From assembly GCA_016188575.1 (NCBI GenBank), contig JACPHN010000037.1, positions 1 to 42,782 of the forward strand: DNA of 42,782 bases. The letters are read 5' to 3'. The position numbers were made by a program, and so were the translations under genes. Below, in pieces: positions 9,181-18,907 of the stretch. The notes below the pieces were generated by a model. That model was not told the DNA's origin and did not search any database. It saw only the letters and a program-made list of their open reading frames with translations. How positions within the stretch are numbered: the first letter of the stretch is position 1; the number at the start of each line of letters is the position of its first letter. The stretch comes from Candidatus Schekmanbacteria bacterium (GTDB lineage Bacteria > CSSED10-310 > JACPHN01).

Positions 9181-10758
9181 ATGAGTAGTAAGGCTACGCG
9201 TGCGCTTGTGGTGCTGGTAACGGTCGTCGGAATGTCGGCCTGTCTTTCCGTGGGTGGGCAGGGCGCGAAGAACGCGGATCGCGCCGGGGAAGCGACGTCC
9301 GAGGCGGTGATCTGGCAGGAACAGGCGGAGCTGGAGGATCCCGCTACGACCTCCTTCGAAGAGACGTTCCTGTCCGAAGCGACGGCCAACCACAGCGTCC
9401 GCCACCTTTTCGAGCTGGAGACAGAAGGCGAGGACGACTCAGTCGAGCTTTTCAAGGCCACTCTGGAGAACGTGGAGGACGTGAAGATGCCCGCGGAGGA
9501 CCCCGCATTCCTCGCGGAAATCAAGAACGAGTGGGCCTCGACTCCGGTGGACGAGCTCCGCACGTACGGCATCCCCGTGGTTATGAACCCGGAAGTGGAA
9601 CGATTGATCTATTACTTCTCCACGGACATGAAAGACCTGATCGAGGCTGCCCTTGGCCGCTCGAGCAAGTATGAGGCGTTCATGCGGGGCATCCTACGTG
9701 AGGAAGGCCTCCCCGAGGACATTGTCTGGATCTGCTTGGTGGAAAGCGCCTTCAAGGACAAGGCGTATTCGTCCGCGGGTGCGAGCGGTTTGTGGCAGTT
9801 CATTGAATCTACTGGTCAGCTTTACGGCCTGGTCCAGAACTACTCGATTGACGAGCGCCGCGACCCCGAGCTCGCGACGCGCGCTGCCGCTCGGTTTCTC
9901 CGCCACCTCTATGGAAAGCTGCATTCCTGGCCGCTCGCGTTTGCCGCATACAATGCCGGCCTGGGACGCGTTGACCGGGCCATTCAGCGTGGCGGCACCG
10001 AGAATTTTTGGGAGCTGTCGGCGAAAAAGTTGCTCCCCGAACAAACCCGTACCTACGTGCCCGCAATCATGGCGGGAATGATCATCGCCAAGAACCCGGC
10101 GCGGTTTGGCTTCAGCCCCGCCTATGAACCGGCCCGGAACGTCGATCGCGTCGAGTTCAGCGAGAGTATCGACCTGGCCGTTCTCGCAGATGCTACGAAT
10201 ATCCCGGCGGCCGACCTGGCTCGGCTAAACCCGCACTTTCGGCGTCCGGCGACGCCTTCAGGTTCGCGAAAATACAACCTCTATCTCCCACGCGGCTCCT
10301 CCGCCTCCTTCCTGACCGCGGCCGCGCGGATTCCCAACGACAAGAAGCACCGCTGGACTGCCCACAGCGTGCGCCGCGGTGAAACCCTTGGGGCGATCGC
10401 TCAGCGCTACGGAATCTCGATCGATGCCATCATGGGGTCGAATGCGATCCGAAATCCCAAGCGCCTGCGTGTCGGTCAAGAGCTGCGGATTCCTCCCCGT
10501 GCGGGGGCGCACCCAGTCACGGTAGCCGCCAAGAGCAACGTCGACGAGCGCCGCTCGACCGCCCGACGTGCGACACCGGCGCAGCCGCCGCGGACCAAGG
10601 CCAGCTCTCAGGTGCACAAGGTGCGCCCAGGCGACACCCTCTACCGCATCGCTCAGCGGTATGGAGTTTCCCTCCCCGAGCTCCGCCGCTGGAACAAACT
10701 GGGTCCCAGATCGTTAATCCATCCGGGAGATTTGCTCACCTTGTTTGTGAAAAACTGA
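9181..10758 (+). CDS. mltD: MltD-like membrane-bound lytic transglycosylase with two LysM domains
   Basis: A 525-residue lipoprotein that cleaves peptidoglycan glycan strands. The N-terminus has a lipobox-like end (VVGMSAC, lipidated Cys21). Residues ~150-310 form the SLT domain with catalytic Glu188 in CLVESAFKDKAYSSAGASG, then LWQFIESTG and AAYNAGLGRV. Two LysM peptidoglycan-binding domains follow, at about 394-438 (RRGETLGAIAQRYGIS) and 478-523 (RPGDTLYRIAQRYGVS). GGAG lies 8 nt before the ATG. Residues 25-125 are an acidic linker not usual for the family. The exosortase gene begins 1 nt after the stop, so the two are surely cotranscribed. Confidence 0.9.
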   Translation: MSSKATRALVVLVTVVGMSACLSVGGQGAKNADRAGEATSEAVIWQEQAELEDPATTSFEETFLSEATANHSVRHLFELETEGEDDSVELFKATLENVEDVKMPAEDPAFLAEIKNEWASTPVDELRTYGIPVVMNPEVERLIYYFSTDMKDLIEAALGRSSKYEAFMRGILREEGLPEDIVWICLVESAFKDKAYSSAGASGLWQFIESTGQLYGLVQNYSIDERRDPELATRAAARFLRHLYGKLHSWPLAFAAYNAGLGRVDRAIQRGGTENFWELSAKKLLPEQTRTYVPAIMAGMIIAKNPARFGFSPAYEPARNVDRVEFSESIDLAVLADATNIPAADLARLNPHFRRPATPSGSRKYNLYLPRGSSASFLTAAARIPNDKKHRWTAHSVRRGETLGAIAQRYGISIDAIMGSNAIRNPKRLRVGQELRIPPRAGAHPVTVAAKSNVDERRSTARRATPAQPPRTKASSQVHKVRPGDTLYRIAQRYGVSLPELRRWNKLGPRSLIHPGDLLTLFVKN

Positions 10759-10759
10759 C

Positions 10760-11443
10760 ATGTCGAATGAGTCCATGGAGCCGGGCACCCCGGCTTCGCC
10801 CGATAAGCCGTGCGAGACCGCGGCTGCGCCCACGGCCCATTCTCCGGGGCGGCGGCGGTGGGCCGTCGATTTTCTCGGGAGGAACTGGATTCTCGTGAAG
10901 TTTTATTCGCTTTTCGGAATCCTGATCGGGGGCTTCTACCTCGTTTCTTTGCATTCGGGGATCAACGAGTTTTTCCAACTCACCTACCCATCGTTCGTCG
11001 CCCGGCAGGTTTGCTGGCTGCTGAACGTTGTCGGGATCAAATCGTCGGTGTATTCCAACCAGGTGCACATGCCGGGTTTCGCCTTCACCATCATCAGCGG
11101 CTGCACAGGCATTTTCGCGATGATGATCTACGCCTCAGCGGTGCTGGCTTACCCGGCGAAGGCGTGGAGCAAGGCCCTGGGCGTGGTGATGGGGGTGCCG
11201 TGTCTGATGGCGGTCAATGTCGTCCGCCTGGTCGCCCTCGGGGCCATCGGCGTCTACCACAGGAAGTACTTCGAGTACTCTCACGAATACCTGTGGCAAG
11301 GCATTTTTATCATCCTGGTCATCGTGCTGTGGATGTTCTGGCGTTGGCTGCTGGTCGATGAGGACTATTTCGACCCTGAACCCGTAGAGCCGGACACCAC
11401 ACACGGACCCGACACGCAGCACGCGTCCTCGGCTGCAGCGTAA
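10760..11443 (+). CDS. Exosortase/archaeosortase-family membrane transpeptidase
   Basis: This 227-residue inner-membrane protein belongs to the exosortase family, cysteine transpeptidase-like enzymes proposed to cleave C-terminal sorting tags (PEP-CTERM and relatives). The predicted catalytic residues are all present: Cys115 in SGCTGIF, Arg156 in NVVRL and His175 in YSHEYLWQG. Hydrophobic segments lie at about 43-64, 105-132, 139-165 and 178-198. The first 35 residues are Pro/Ala-rich and cytoplasmic, and the tail is acidic. The size fits the small single-domain subtypes such as XrtH, but the subtype cannot be fixed by eye. No protein in the window has a recognisable sorting tag, so its substrates lie elsewhere. 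It sits directly behind the LysM transglycosylase. Confidence 0.82.
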   Translation: MSNESMEPGTPASPDKPCETAAAPTAHSPGRRRWAVDFLGRNWILVKFYSLFGILIGGFYLVSLHSGINEFFQLTYPSFVARQVCWLLNVVGIKSSVYSNQVHMPGFAFTIISGCTGIFAMMIYASAVLAYPAKAWSKALGVVMGVPCLMAVNVVRLVALGAIGVYHRKYFEYSHEYLWQGIFIILVIVLWMFWRWLLVDEDYFDPEPVEPDTTHGPDTQHASSAAA

Positions 11444-11515
11444 CTGGTGGATAGCAGGACGCTGCGCGCGCTTCCCGGATTCTCAGCAGCGGACAGGCAA
11501 CACTCGCGTCAGCGG

Positions 11516-11737
11516 TCAGTGCCGCAGCTCCTCGCCCACTTCCTCGAGCAGGAGCCTGGCCTGTGCGTCGAGCATCGACGCTCGGCCCTCGTCACCGCGC
11601 CCCGCAGCGCGCTCCGCGCTGCGCCACAAGTAGGCAACCAAGCCCAACCGGCGGTGCAAAGCCGCGGCCTCATGTTCGAGCCGCATTGAGAAGACCCGCC
11701 AGTCTTCCCAGGATCGAGGTACCTCGGTAGCGATCAT
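11516..11737 (-). CDS. Small hypothetical protein, 73 residues
   Basis: An unrecognised short helical protein rich in Glu, Arg, Ala and Leu with a single Trp-rich patch near the start (SWEDWRVF). It has no signal peptide or membrane segment. It is supported by a strong ribosome site: GAGG stands 7 nt before the ATG. It lies 44 nt downstream of the methyltransferase stop on the same strand and may be the last gene of that unit. It converges on the exosortase gene. Confidence 0.55.
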   Translation of the reverse strand: MIATEVPRSWEDWRVFSMRLEHEAAALHRRLGLVAYLWRSAERAAGRGDEGRASMLDAQARLLLEEVGEELRH

Positions 11738-11781
11738 CTCATCACCTCACTCTGGCAGTCTAACGCGTCGCGTCAGTGCCG

Positions 11782-13035
11782 TCAAGCCGCGTCCACTCTG
11801 CCGTCGCCGCTGGACCTATCGCGGCCGGCCACGGTGCCGTCGGTCCGGGCACCCGGTCGCCGCGCCACGGCGACAAGTCCGAAGCTCAACGCCGGAACCG
11901 CATGGCCCAACTGCCCCAGCCGGCGCATCCACGGAATCTTCTCCGGAAGATTCCACTCGAGCTGTAGCCGATCCACATACTGCCCACCCGCGACCTTGCG
12001 CAGAAGGAGCTCGAGATAGAATCCTTCCAAAGCGAGGAGCTCCAATCGGGCGCCGGAGATGAGCTGCACGAGCTCCCGATAGCTGACCTCGCTCAGGTGA
12101 TCGGGAGCAAAGGGAATGCGGGCTTTCGACATGCGATTGCTCAGCCGTTCCACGTTGGGGGTGGTGATGATCATGACGCCGCCCGGTCGCAAGACGCGAC
12201 GCCACTCTTCGAGCGTCACGCGCGGTTCGGACACGTGCTCGATAACCTCGCCCGCGAACAGGCCGTCGCAGGTTTCGTCGCCGAACGGCAAACGGCCGGC
12301 GTCTCCCGCAGCCCAGTGGTAGTTGCTCGGGGTCTCGGCTTTGCGCTCTCTGAGTACGCCTTCCCCGAAATCAACCGCAAAAACCTGGAATGGCCACGTT
12401 TTTCCCATCTCGCTCAGCAAGCACCGACCACAGCCGACATCGGCAATCCGCTTGGAGCCCGTCGCGGCGAAGTGCCGCGCGAACAACCGCTCGAGAATCC
12501 GCATTTTCGATTCGTGAAGCGTCACGAGGAAGGGGTTCGTGCCCGTCGCCTCCTGATACTCGTGGTCACTGTGCAGCCGCTGGTAAAACCCGACCAACTT
12601 CGCCGGATCGTCGTCCTTCAACACGACGTGGACGTTTTCGGCGATGGCAAGGTGCCGGTCGCGCGTCACCAGCATGAGGTCGCGAACAGGCGCGTATCGG
12701 CAAGCCGGGTTTGCCCAGTAGTCAGAGGACACCAGTGTCTCCCCGGCGCCCCCACCCGTAGCTCCGTCTACCCGGTCGAGGTGGAACTTTACCGAGGAAG
12801 CGTTCACCTCGCGAAAATCCAGTTGCACCACCCCATCGTAGACCTTGCGGTCCAGCGGCAAGATCCAGTATCCGAGGTGGTGCTCGGGATGGATCGGCTG
12901 CCCGAGCGTGTAGACATCTACACAGAAGTTCTCGTGCTTTTTCGAACGGAAATCCAGGCGGAGCTCAAAAGCGCCCTGCCCTTCCTCCATGTTGAGCTCC
13001 CGAAGCTTCGGTTGGGCGACGCGACCACCAAACAT
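11782..13035 (-). CDS. Class I SAM-dependent methyltransferase with an N-terminal extension
   Basis: A 417-residue protein. The first ~170 residues are beta-rich and unassigned; they may bind the substrate. From about 195 there is a Rossmann methyltransferase domain: motif I IADVGCGRCLLSEMG, the acidic loop VFAVDFG, GDAGRLPFGDETCDG, then EVIEHVSEP and WRRVLRPGGVMIITTPN, as in UbiE/COQ5-like enzymes. The basic tail after about 385 looks disordered. The start codon overlaps the stop of the upstream glycosyltransferase by 1 nt (TGATG), so the pair is translationally coupled. That pairing suggests it methylates a lipid-linked or surface glycan, which is an inference. Confidence 0.82.
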   Translation of the reverse strand: MFGGRVAQPKLRELNMEEGQGAFELRLDFRSKKHENFCVDVYTLGQPIHPEHHLGYWILPLDRKVYDGVVQLDFREVNASSVKFHLDRVDGATGGGAGETLVSSDYWANPACRYAPVRDLMLVTRDRHLAIAENVHVVLKDDDPAKLVGFYQRLHSDHEYQEATGTNPFLVTLHESKMRILERLFARHFAATGSKRIADVGCGRCLLSEMGKTWPFQVFAVDFGEGVLRERKAETPSNYHWAAGDAGRLPFGDETCDGLFAGEVIEHVSEPRVTLEEWRRVLRPGGVMIITTPNVERLSNRMSKARIPFAPDHLSEVSYRELVQLISGARLELLALEGFYLELLLRKVAGGQYVDRLQLEWNLPEKIPWMRRLGQLGHAVPALSFGLVAVARRPGARTDGTVAGRDRSSGDGRVDAA

Positions 13036-14069
13036 CAGTCCAATACCTCGCGAATGTGATACGTCGGAGAGCCGCTTGATTCGTAATACGTTCGGATGAC
13101 GAGCTCGGCCAGGAGTCCCATCAGGATAAATTGAAAGCCGACCGTAAAGCTGAAAAACATCACATACAACAACGGATTCCTGTTCAAGTTGAAGGCCATG
13201 AAAATCTTCATCGCCACGGCCAAGATAGCACAGACCGTGCCGGCAACGAGAGCCAAGAGACCGAAGCCGCCAAAAATACGGCTTGGATGTCGGGCAAAGC
13301 GCAAGAGAAATTTGACCGTGATGACGTCCAGGATTACCTTGAAAACGCGGCCGATCCCGTAGTTCGACCTTCCTGAGATGCGCGGGCGATGGTTGACCGG
13401 TAGCTCGGCAATGCGGGCGCCGAGCCAGCTCGTGAGCGCCGGTATGAAACGATGGAGCTCGCCGTACAGGCTGATGCTGCGCACGATGTCACCGCGGTAG
13501 ACCTTGAGCGTGCAGCCGTAGTCGTGCAAGCGGACGCCGGTAACGCGGGAGATCATCGCGTTGGCGATATTGGACGGCAAAGTCCGGCTCCAGTATGCGT
13601 CCTGTCGATCCTTTCGCCACCCCGACACCACGTCGTAGCCTTCTGCGGCCTTCGCGAGCAGGCGCGGGATATCATCGGGGTCGTTCTGTAGGTCGCCATC
13701 CATCGTCACCACCCACGTGCCCCGCGAGGCGTCCAACCCCGCCGCGAGCGCCGCCGTTTGCCCATAGTTTCTCATGAGCCGTAGCGCCACGAGCTGCGGA
13801 TGCCGCTCTTTCAGCTTCCGCAGGACCGCGAAGGTGGAGTCGGCGCTGCCGTCGTCGACGACCACGATCTCAAAGTCCTTGACCGCCCGCTCCAGCACGG
13901 CGCAGGTGGCCGGAATGAGCGCTGCAAGGTTTTCCGACTCATTGTACGCCGGGATGACGACGCTTACCTCGGGTGCGGCTGGCGTCTCGGGCTCTCCGGG
14001 GAGCTCGATTGACCCATTAAACCGGGCGCCCAGTCTCCTTGTCCGAAGGGACGCATGATTCACAAGCAT
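13035..14069 (-). CDS. DPM1/ArnC-like polyprenyl-phosphate glycosyltransferase (GT2)
   Basis: A 344-residue membrane glycosyltransferase of family GT2. The N-terminal catalytic domain shows VSVVIPAYNESENL, VVVDDGSADST and the metal-binding VTMDGDLQNDP, followed by a GWRKDRQD loop as in GtrB/ArnC enzymes that move a sugar from a nucleotide donor to undecaprenyl phosphate. Two C-terminal transmembrane helices follow (FGLLALVAGTVCAILAV and VMFFSFTVGFQFILMGLL). It heads a coupled pair with the methyltransferase, pointing to surface-sugar modification. The ATG at 14069 lacks a strong Shine-Dalgarno; the GTG two codons later is an alternative. Confidence 0.86.
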   Translation of the reverse strand: MLVNHASLRTRRLGARFNGSIELPGEPETPAAPEVSVVIPAYNESENLAALIPATCAVLERAVKDFEIVVVDDGSADSTFAVLRKLKERHPQLVALRLMRNYGQTAALAAGLDASRGTWVVTMDGDLQNDPDDIPRLLAKAAEGYDVVSGWRKDRQDAYWSRTLPSNIANAMISRVTGVRLHDYGCTLKVYRGDIVRSISLYGELHRFIPALTSWLGARIAELPVNHRPRISGRSNYGIGRVFKVILDVITVKFLLRFARHPSRIFGGFGLLALVAGTVCAILAVAMKIFMAFNLNRNPLLYVMFFSFTVGFQFILMGLLAELVIRTYYESSGSPTYHIREVLD

Positions 14070-14091
14070 GGTGGGATCCGTATGCGTTGGA

Positions 14092-14120
14092 TTGAATGGT
14101 CAGCAGAGCCGATGTATAGG
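14092..14120 (+). promoter_or_regulatory. Candidate sigma70-type promoter for the FHA-AAA+ regulator
   Basis: TTGAAT at 14092-14097 and TATAGG at 14115-14120 are separated by 17 bp in the divergent region between the glycosyltransferase and the regulator. Each hexamer matches the consensus at four positions. The leader to the ATG at 14345 would be over 200 nt, which lowers confidence. Confidence 0.3.
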
Positions 14121-14344
14121 TACTCCGCGGCGGCGGCGGTCCGAAGACCCGTCGCGTCGGCCCGCATGAGATTAGCGAGAGTCGGCCCGTCCCGCAAGCC
14201 GGGCCGAGATTCATCGGTCCAGCGCATGCCCGCGCCGAATCGAGCGGAGGCGCGCGACGAAGCGCGCGAGAGGTCGCAGCGGACGCAAGCGGGCGGGCGA
14301 TCCGTGCGGTGAGGGCATCTTCAACAGGCTTGGCTCTGATAGAC

Positions 14345-16306
14345 ATGCGTACGACTACCTTTCGCGTGGAGCTTAGTGATGGCCGCAGCTTCAGCTTCGA
14401 GCTGAATCGGCCCCGGACCATCGTGGGCCGGATCGCCAGCTCCGACCTCGTTCTTGACGATCTCGGCGTGTCCCGAGAGCACGCCTTGATCACCCTGGAA
14501 GGGGACGAGGCACTCGTCGAGGACATGGGGTCGACCAACGGCACGCGGCTCAATGGGCGTTTCGTACGCCAGCGGGAAGTGCTCGCCGACGGCGACGAGC
14601 TGCTCGTCGGCCGCGCGTTGATCCGTGTCCAGATCGGCGGCGCCGAAGCCGTGAGCTTCGTGCCGAGCCGCCCGCTGAGCAGCTCGGCGACCGTCATCAA
14701 GGATCTCAGCGAGATCGCGGAGATCAGCGACTCCGCGCTCAAGACCCTGCAGTACAGCGAAGGTGAAATGCAGCATCGCGAGGACGAGAATCGCGCGCTG
14801 CGGGTGCTTTTTCACTCGAGCCGGACGCTTGACCTGAATCTCGGGCCGGACGAGCTTTCCCAGCGCATCGTCGACCTCGCCGTCCGCGCCCTCGAGCCCG
14901 ACCGGGTACTGCTCATGCTTGGCGAGCCGGGGTCGCGCCCTCAGCCGCGCGTCGTGGTGAACGAAAGCGGCAAGCCGCTACGGATCAACGCGGCGATCAC
15001 CGAGCAGACGCTGCGCGATGGCGCCTCGATCCTCACTCTCGACGATTCGGTCAATGGCGGCGGACTCGAACCGCGCTCCGTCCTGTGCGTCCCGCTGCGG
15101 CTCCAGAGTGCCGCCGCGGGCGATCGCATCGTCGGCTTGCTGTATCTCGACGCACCCGCGAGCTGGCGCGGCTACTCGCCTCGCGACCTCGACCTCGTTT
15201 CGATCATCGCCAACCACGCCGGCGCGGTGCTGGAGAACGCCCGGCTCATGCGCGAGCTGCGGGAGGCCAAGGAGCGCCTGGCGCAGGAAAACGTGCAGCT
15301 CCGCGAAGAGATCCAGGACAAGTTCGCCTTCGCCGGAATTCTCGGGGACAGCGGTGAGATGCAGTCGGTGTTACGCCTGCTCAACAAGGTGGTGCGCGCT
15401 GACACGACCGTCATGCTCACCGGCGAGAGCGGGACGGGCAAGGAGCTCGTGGCGCGCACGATCCACTACAACTCGCCGCGCCGCGAAGAACCGTTCGTCG
15501 CCATCAACTGCGCCGCTATCCCCGAGAACCTCCTTGAAGCCGAGCTCTTTGGCATTGAGAAAGGCGTCGCCACCGGCGTGGACCGACGACCCGGCAAGTT
15601 CGAGCAAGCCGCGGGCGGTACCTTGTTTCTGGACGAGATTGGCGAGATGCCCCTGTCCGTTCAGGTCAAGCTCCTGCGCGTGCTCGAAGAACGCGAGGTG
15701 GTGCGTCTGGGCGGCCGCAGCCCAATCAAGGTTCGCGCCCGGATTCTCGCGGCGACCAATCGCAATCTCACCGACGAGGTGGCAGCAGGGCGTTTTCGCG
15801 AGGATCTGTACTACCGTCTCAACGTCGTTCCCATCCGCCTTCCGGCCATCCGCGAACGGCCCACGGACATCGGCGTGCTCGCCGAGCACTTCCTGTCGGA
15901 GTTTGCCCGCCAGCAGGAGAAGCCGATCCGCGGCTTCACTCCTCCGGCGCTTGCCGCGCTCAAGAGCTACGCCTGGCCCGGTAACGTCCGCGAGCTCAAG
16001 AACGAGATGGAACGCGTCGTCACCGTCTGGGAACCCGTCGGCGAAGGCCGCGAACGCAACCTGATCGCCGAGGAGCAGCTCGCGGACCGGATGCGGGCCG
16101 GCCCCGCCGCGTCGGGTCGTTTCACCGAGGAGCTCGAGGTCGGAGACATCAAGGAAGCCGTAGGGCGCATCGTCGAGCGCGCCGAGGTCTACTTGATACG
16201 GCGCGCGCTCGAAAAAACCCTCGGCAACCGCGTGCGCGCCGCCGAGCTCCTCAACCTCAGCCGCGAAGGTCTGCGCAAGAAAATGATGCGCTACGATATT
16301 TCCTGA
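14345..16306 (+). CDS. FHA-GAF-AAA+-Fis transcriptional regulator with an altered GAFTGA loop
   Basis: This 653-residue protein has sigma54 bacterial enhancer-binding architecture. Residues ~5-95 form an FHA phosphothreonine-binding domain ([24 protein letters not shown]). Residues ~145-300 form a GAF domain, then a short coiled coil. The AAA+ domain has Walker A GESGTGKE (about 360), Walker B LFLDEIG (about 427) and a sensor [11 protein letters not shown] Fis-type helix-turn-helix lies at the C-terminus ([19 protein letters not shown]). The sigma54-contacting GAFTGA loop reads GVATGV (DNA 15563-15580), which loses the key aromatic residue. The ATG at 14345 begins the FHA homology; a GTG at 14309 is possible. 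The FHA domain implies control by Ser/Thr kinases encoded elsewhere. Confidence 0.88.
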   Translation: MRTTTFRVELSDGRSFSFELNRPRTIVGRIASSDLVLDDLGVSREHALITLEGDEALVEDMGSTNGTRLNGRFVRQREVLADGDELLVGRALIRVQIGGAEAVSFVPSRPLSSSATVIKDLSEIAEISDSALKTLQYSEGEMQHREDENRALRVLFHSSRTLDLNLGPDELSQRIVDLAVRALEPDRVLLMLGEPGSRPQPRVVVNESGKPLRINAAITEQTLRDGASILTLDDSVNGGGLEPRSVLCVPLRLQSAAAGDRIVGLLYLDAPASWRGYSPRDLDLVSIIANHAGAVLENARLMRELREAKERLAQENVQLREEIQDKFAFAGILGDSGEMQSVLRLLNKVVRADTTVMLTGESGTGKELVARTIHYNSPRREEPFVAINCAAIPENLLEAELFGIEKGVATGVDRRPGKFEQAAGGTLFLDEIGEMPLSVQVKLLRVLEEREVVRLGGRSPIKVRARILAATNRNLTDEVAAGRFREDLYYRLNVVPIRLPAIRERPTDIGVLAEHFLSEFARQQEKPIRGFTPPALAALKSYAWPGNVRELKNEMERVVTVWEPVGEGRERNLIAEEQLADRMRAGPAASGRFTEELEVGDIKEAVGRIVERAEVYLIRRALEKTLGNRVRAAELLNLSREGLRKKMMRYDIS

Positions 16307-17865
16307 GCTGCGCGCGCCGTTTTCGCCTCTTCCCCGCAGAGCACCGCGTAGACATCCAGCGGCTCGCTCTTGCCTTTCACCGTCACGCCTGGGATATGGA
16401 CGAAACGTGCTCCAGCGGTCGCGGCGACTGCTCGATAGGTGCTCGCGCTCACGAGCAGCGTGTGCCCTAGCTCCTTCGTCGCGCTCTGCAGTCGCGAAGC
16501 GAGGTTGACCGTGTCGCCGATGACCGTATATTCCAGGCGTTCGGTGCCGCCGACATTTCCCGCCACGACCGCTCCGGTGGCGATGCCGATGCCAATGGCG
16601 AGCGCGGTGCCCTGGTGGTCGCGCTGCGCGGCGTTGAAGCGGTCGAGCGCCTCCAGCATCGCCAGCCCCGCGCGCACCCCACGCGCAGCATGGTCGATTG
16701 CAGGGTTGAGAGGCGTACCGAACACCGCGAGGATCGAATCACCTCCGAACTTGTTCACCATGCCGCTGTGCTGCGTGATGGCCGCGACCATCCCCTCGAA
16801 ATAGCCATTTAGCATCGCAATGAGCTCCTGTGGCGCGGTCCGCTCCGACAGCCCCGTAAAGTCGCGCACATCAGAAAACAGCACGGTGCATTCCGCCGTC
16901 TTGCCGCCGAGCACAGCGCCTTCCTCTACAGCGGCGCGCGCGACTTCGGGCGTTACATACAGGCCGAACAACGACCTCATGAGCTCCCCACGTCGGAGCC
17001 CCTCGGTCATCTGGTTGAATCGCTCGCCCAAATAGCCGATTTCATCGTTGGTCACCACGCTCACCTTCGCCGCGAAATCGCTGTTCTCGACTCGCTTCAT
17101 GGCGTCCCGCAGCTCGTGCAGTGGGCGGACGATGGAACGCGCCACCGAGAGCGCCAGGACGGTGCCGAGCACCATCGCGGCGACGATGACGTAGATCTCG
17201 GAAAGCAGCAGATTGCGCAGGATGGCCTCGGGATTCTGCGCGGTCACCAGCGCCTCTACGCGGGTCCGCGCGATGCGCACGATGATTGACGAGGGATAGA
17301 GGCCAATGAGCAGGAAGACGATGAGAAGGCGGAGAAAAATCGGCACCCGGAAGCCGCCCGATGCTGCCAGCGCGCCGGCGGGAAAGAAGCGAGCCACCAT
17401 GGGTCGCCAGATGAGGTCGCCGACATAATACGTGAGGCCGGTGCTGAGGATGCCTCCGACCCCGAATACGCCGACCGCGGCCTGCAGGAAGGAGCGCCCG
17501 AGGACGAGCCAGGCGAGCAGCGCCGCCAGCGCCCAGACGACGAGGCCGCGCAGCGCCGTGCGCGGTACGTAGTCGAGCACGGCCCGGCGAACCACGACCG
17601 GCACGTGCACGGCATCCAGCCCGGCGGCGAGCTTGACATCCCAGACCTTCACGCGGCGCTCGACAATTACCGCGTCGATTGCGGCAACGAGGAACGCCAG
17701 TGCGATGACACCGGCGCTCAGCACCAGCGACGCTGGCCCCAGCCGCTGCATGGCATCTTGACCGCGCGGAATTGGGGCCAACACGTTGAGGTAGATCATG
17801 GTAACCAGCGCGCCGAGCATGTTCGCGCCGGTCGACCACCAGAAGAAACGTTGCAGGATAGTCAT
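16291..17865 (-). CDS. Membrane class III adenylate/guanylate cyclase with HAMP domain
   Basis: A 524-residue inner-membrane protein predicted to make cAMP or cGMP. Five or six hydrophobic segments fill the first ~240 residues, with an external loop before the last one. A HAMP linker follows (about 235-290, [18 protein letters not shown]). The cyclase domain spans about 325-495, with metal-binding Asp332 in [11 protein letters not shown] and Asp376 in [11 protein letters not shown], then [16 protein letters not shown]. The ATG at 17865 ([10 protein letters not shown]) is chosen because it begins just before the first membrane helix; the longer frame is Arg/Pro-rich and unlikely. Its 3' end overlaps the convergent regulator gene by 16 nt. 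Confidence 0.88.
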   Translation of the reverse strand: MTILQRFFWWSTGANMLGALVTMIYLNVLAPIPRGQDAMQRLGPASLVLSAGVIALAFLVAAIDAVIVERRVKVWDVKLAAGLDAVHVPVVVRRAVLDYVPRTALRGLVVWALAALLAWLVLGRSFLQAAVGVFGVGGILSTGLTYYVGDLIWRPMVARFFPAGALAASGGFRVPIFLRLLIVFLLIGLYPSSIIVRIARTRVEALVTAQNPEAILRNLLLSEIYVIVAAMVLGTVLALSVARSIVRPLHELRDAMKRVENSDFAAKVSVVTNDEIGYLGERFNQMTEGLRRGELMRSLFGLYVTPEVARAAVEEGAVLGGKTAECTVLFSDVRDFTGLSERTAPQELIAMLNGYFEGMVAAITQHSGMVNKFGGDSILAVFGTPLNPAIDHAARGVRAGLAMLEALDRFNAAQRDHQGTALAIGIGIATGAVVAGNVGGTERLEYTVIGDTVNLASRLQSATKELGHTLLVSASTYRAVAATAGARFVHIPGVTVKGKSEPLDVYAVLCGEEAKTARAAQEIS

Positions 17866-18085
17866 CGTCCGCTGCTGTCGGCTACTTGGTGGCGCGGTGC
17901 CGCGCAGCCTGCTGCCCACACCGTGGTTACTGGCGCCCGGTGCTCCATAGCGCGCCGGCGATATGAGTCGCGGCGCCCCGTACTCGGAAGTCAAACCAGC
18001 GTACAACCACGGCGACTGGCAAACAAGCCATCTCGGCGCTATGTTCGGCGCTTTCGCGGATCGCATCAGCCCAGGGAGTCAGGTC

Positions 18086-18757
18086 ATGGTCGCGTCGAAA
18101 CGGCGTCTCGTCGAGGCGGTTGTGGAGGGAAATCTCGGGCTGGTGCGAGCGTTGCTCCTGGAAGATCCCGAGGTTGCGGCCGCGAAGGACGCCCAGGGAA
18201 TGTCTGCTCTTCTGGTCGCGCTCTACCACCATCAGCCCGCCATCGCCCACCTGCTGGCGGCGGAGCTCGCGTCGCTGGATCTGTTCGAGGCGGCGGCGCT
18301 CGGCGACGCGAAACGGCTCGACGAGCTCCTCGACGAGGAGCCGGCTAGCGCTTGCGCGTACTCGTCGGATGGCTTTACACCGCTGCACCTGGCCGCCTAC
18401 TTTGGGCGCGAAAGCTGTGTGCGCCGCCTTCTGGAGGCTGAAGCCCCGGTGCACGCGCGGTCACGCAACAGCATGGACGTGACGCCGCTCCACAGTGCCG
18501 CGGCTGGCGGCAGCGGCCCGGTCGTTGCGCTACTGCTGTCCGCCGGCGCCGACCCCAACGCCATTCAGCCCGGCGGCTGGACGCCGTTGCACGCGGCAGC
18601 GCGTCTCGGAGACGTCGAAGTCGTCCGGTTGCTCCTCGACTCCGGAGCGGTGGCGTCCGCGCGTTCCGAGCATGGCAGCACCCCGCGTGACGAGGCGGTG
18701 GCCTACGACCGCGATATCGTCATCCGCCTCCTCGATGAAGCGCTGGGCGAGGATTAA
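18086..18757 (+). CDS. Ankyrin-repeat protein
   Basis: A 223-residue soluble protein made of ankyrin repeats. Canonical units include DGFTPLHLAAYFGRESCVRRLLE, DVTPLHSAAAGGSGPVVALLLSAGADP and GWTPLHAAARLGDVEVVRLLLDSGA, with weaker repeats before and after them. Such scaffolds mediate protein-protein contact and no enzyme domain is present. The ATG at 18086 has GGGAG about 8 nt upstream and begins at the first repeat-like helix (KRRLVEAVVEGNLGLV); a longer frame from 17963 has no such support. It is divergent from the cyclase. Partner unknown. Confidence 0.82.
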   Translation: MVASKRRLVEAVVEGNLGLVRALLLEDPEVAAAKDAQGMSALLVALYHHQPAIAHLLAAELASLDLFEAAALGDAKRLDELLDEEPASACAYSSDGFTPLHLAAYFGRESCVRRLLEAEAPVHARSRNSMDVTPLHSAAAGGSGPVVALLLSAGADPNAIQPGGWTPLHAAARLGDVEVVRLLLDSGAVASARSEHGSTPRDEAVAYDRDIVIRLLDEALGED

Positions 18758-18798
18758 GGGCGACCGGCATCTGTTCGCGGGTGCGCCGCTCCGGGGGC

Positions 18799-18828
18799 TT
18801 TACGTGCGCCGGCAAAACAAGGTATCCT
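18799..18828 (+). promoter_or_regulatory. Candidate promoter upstream of the S51-like peptidase gene
   Basis: TTTACG at 18799-18804 and TATCCT at 18823-18828 are spaced by 18 bp, about 80 bp before the start at 18908. Both hexamers are four-of-six matches to the sigma70 consensus. It could drive the peptidase and possibly the genes after it. Confidence 0.33.
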
Positions 18829-18907
18829 AGGACCCCGGCGTATCGGGCGCCTCGGCCGCCGTCACGCCAGCCTTTTTCCGCATCGAGCCCACGGAGCTCT
18901 GACCCTG

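Noticed and set aside
9694-10044. Open frames on the minus strand inside the MltD-like gene
   Set aside because: They are shadows of a plus-strand gene with clear catalytic and LysM motifs; the same applies to the many other antisense frames in real genes.
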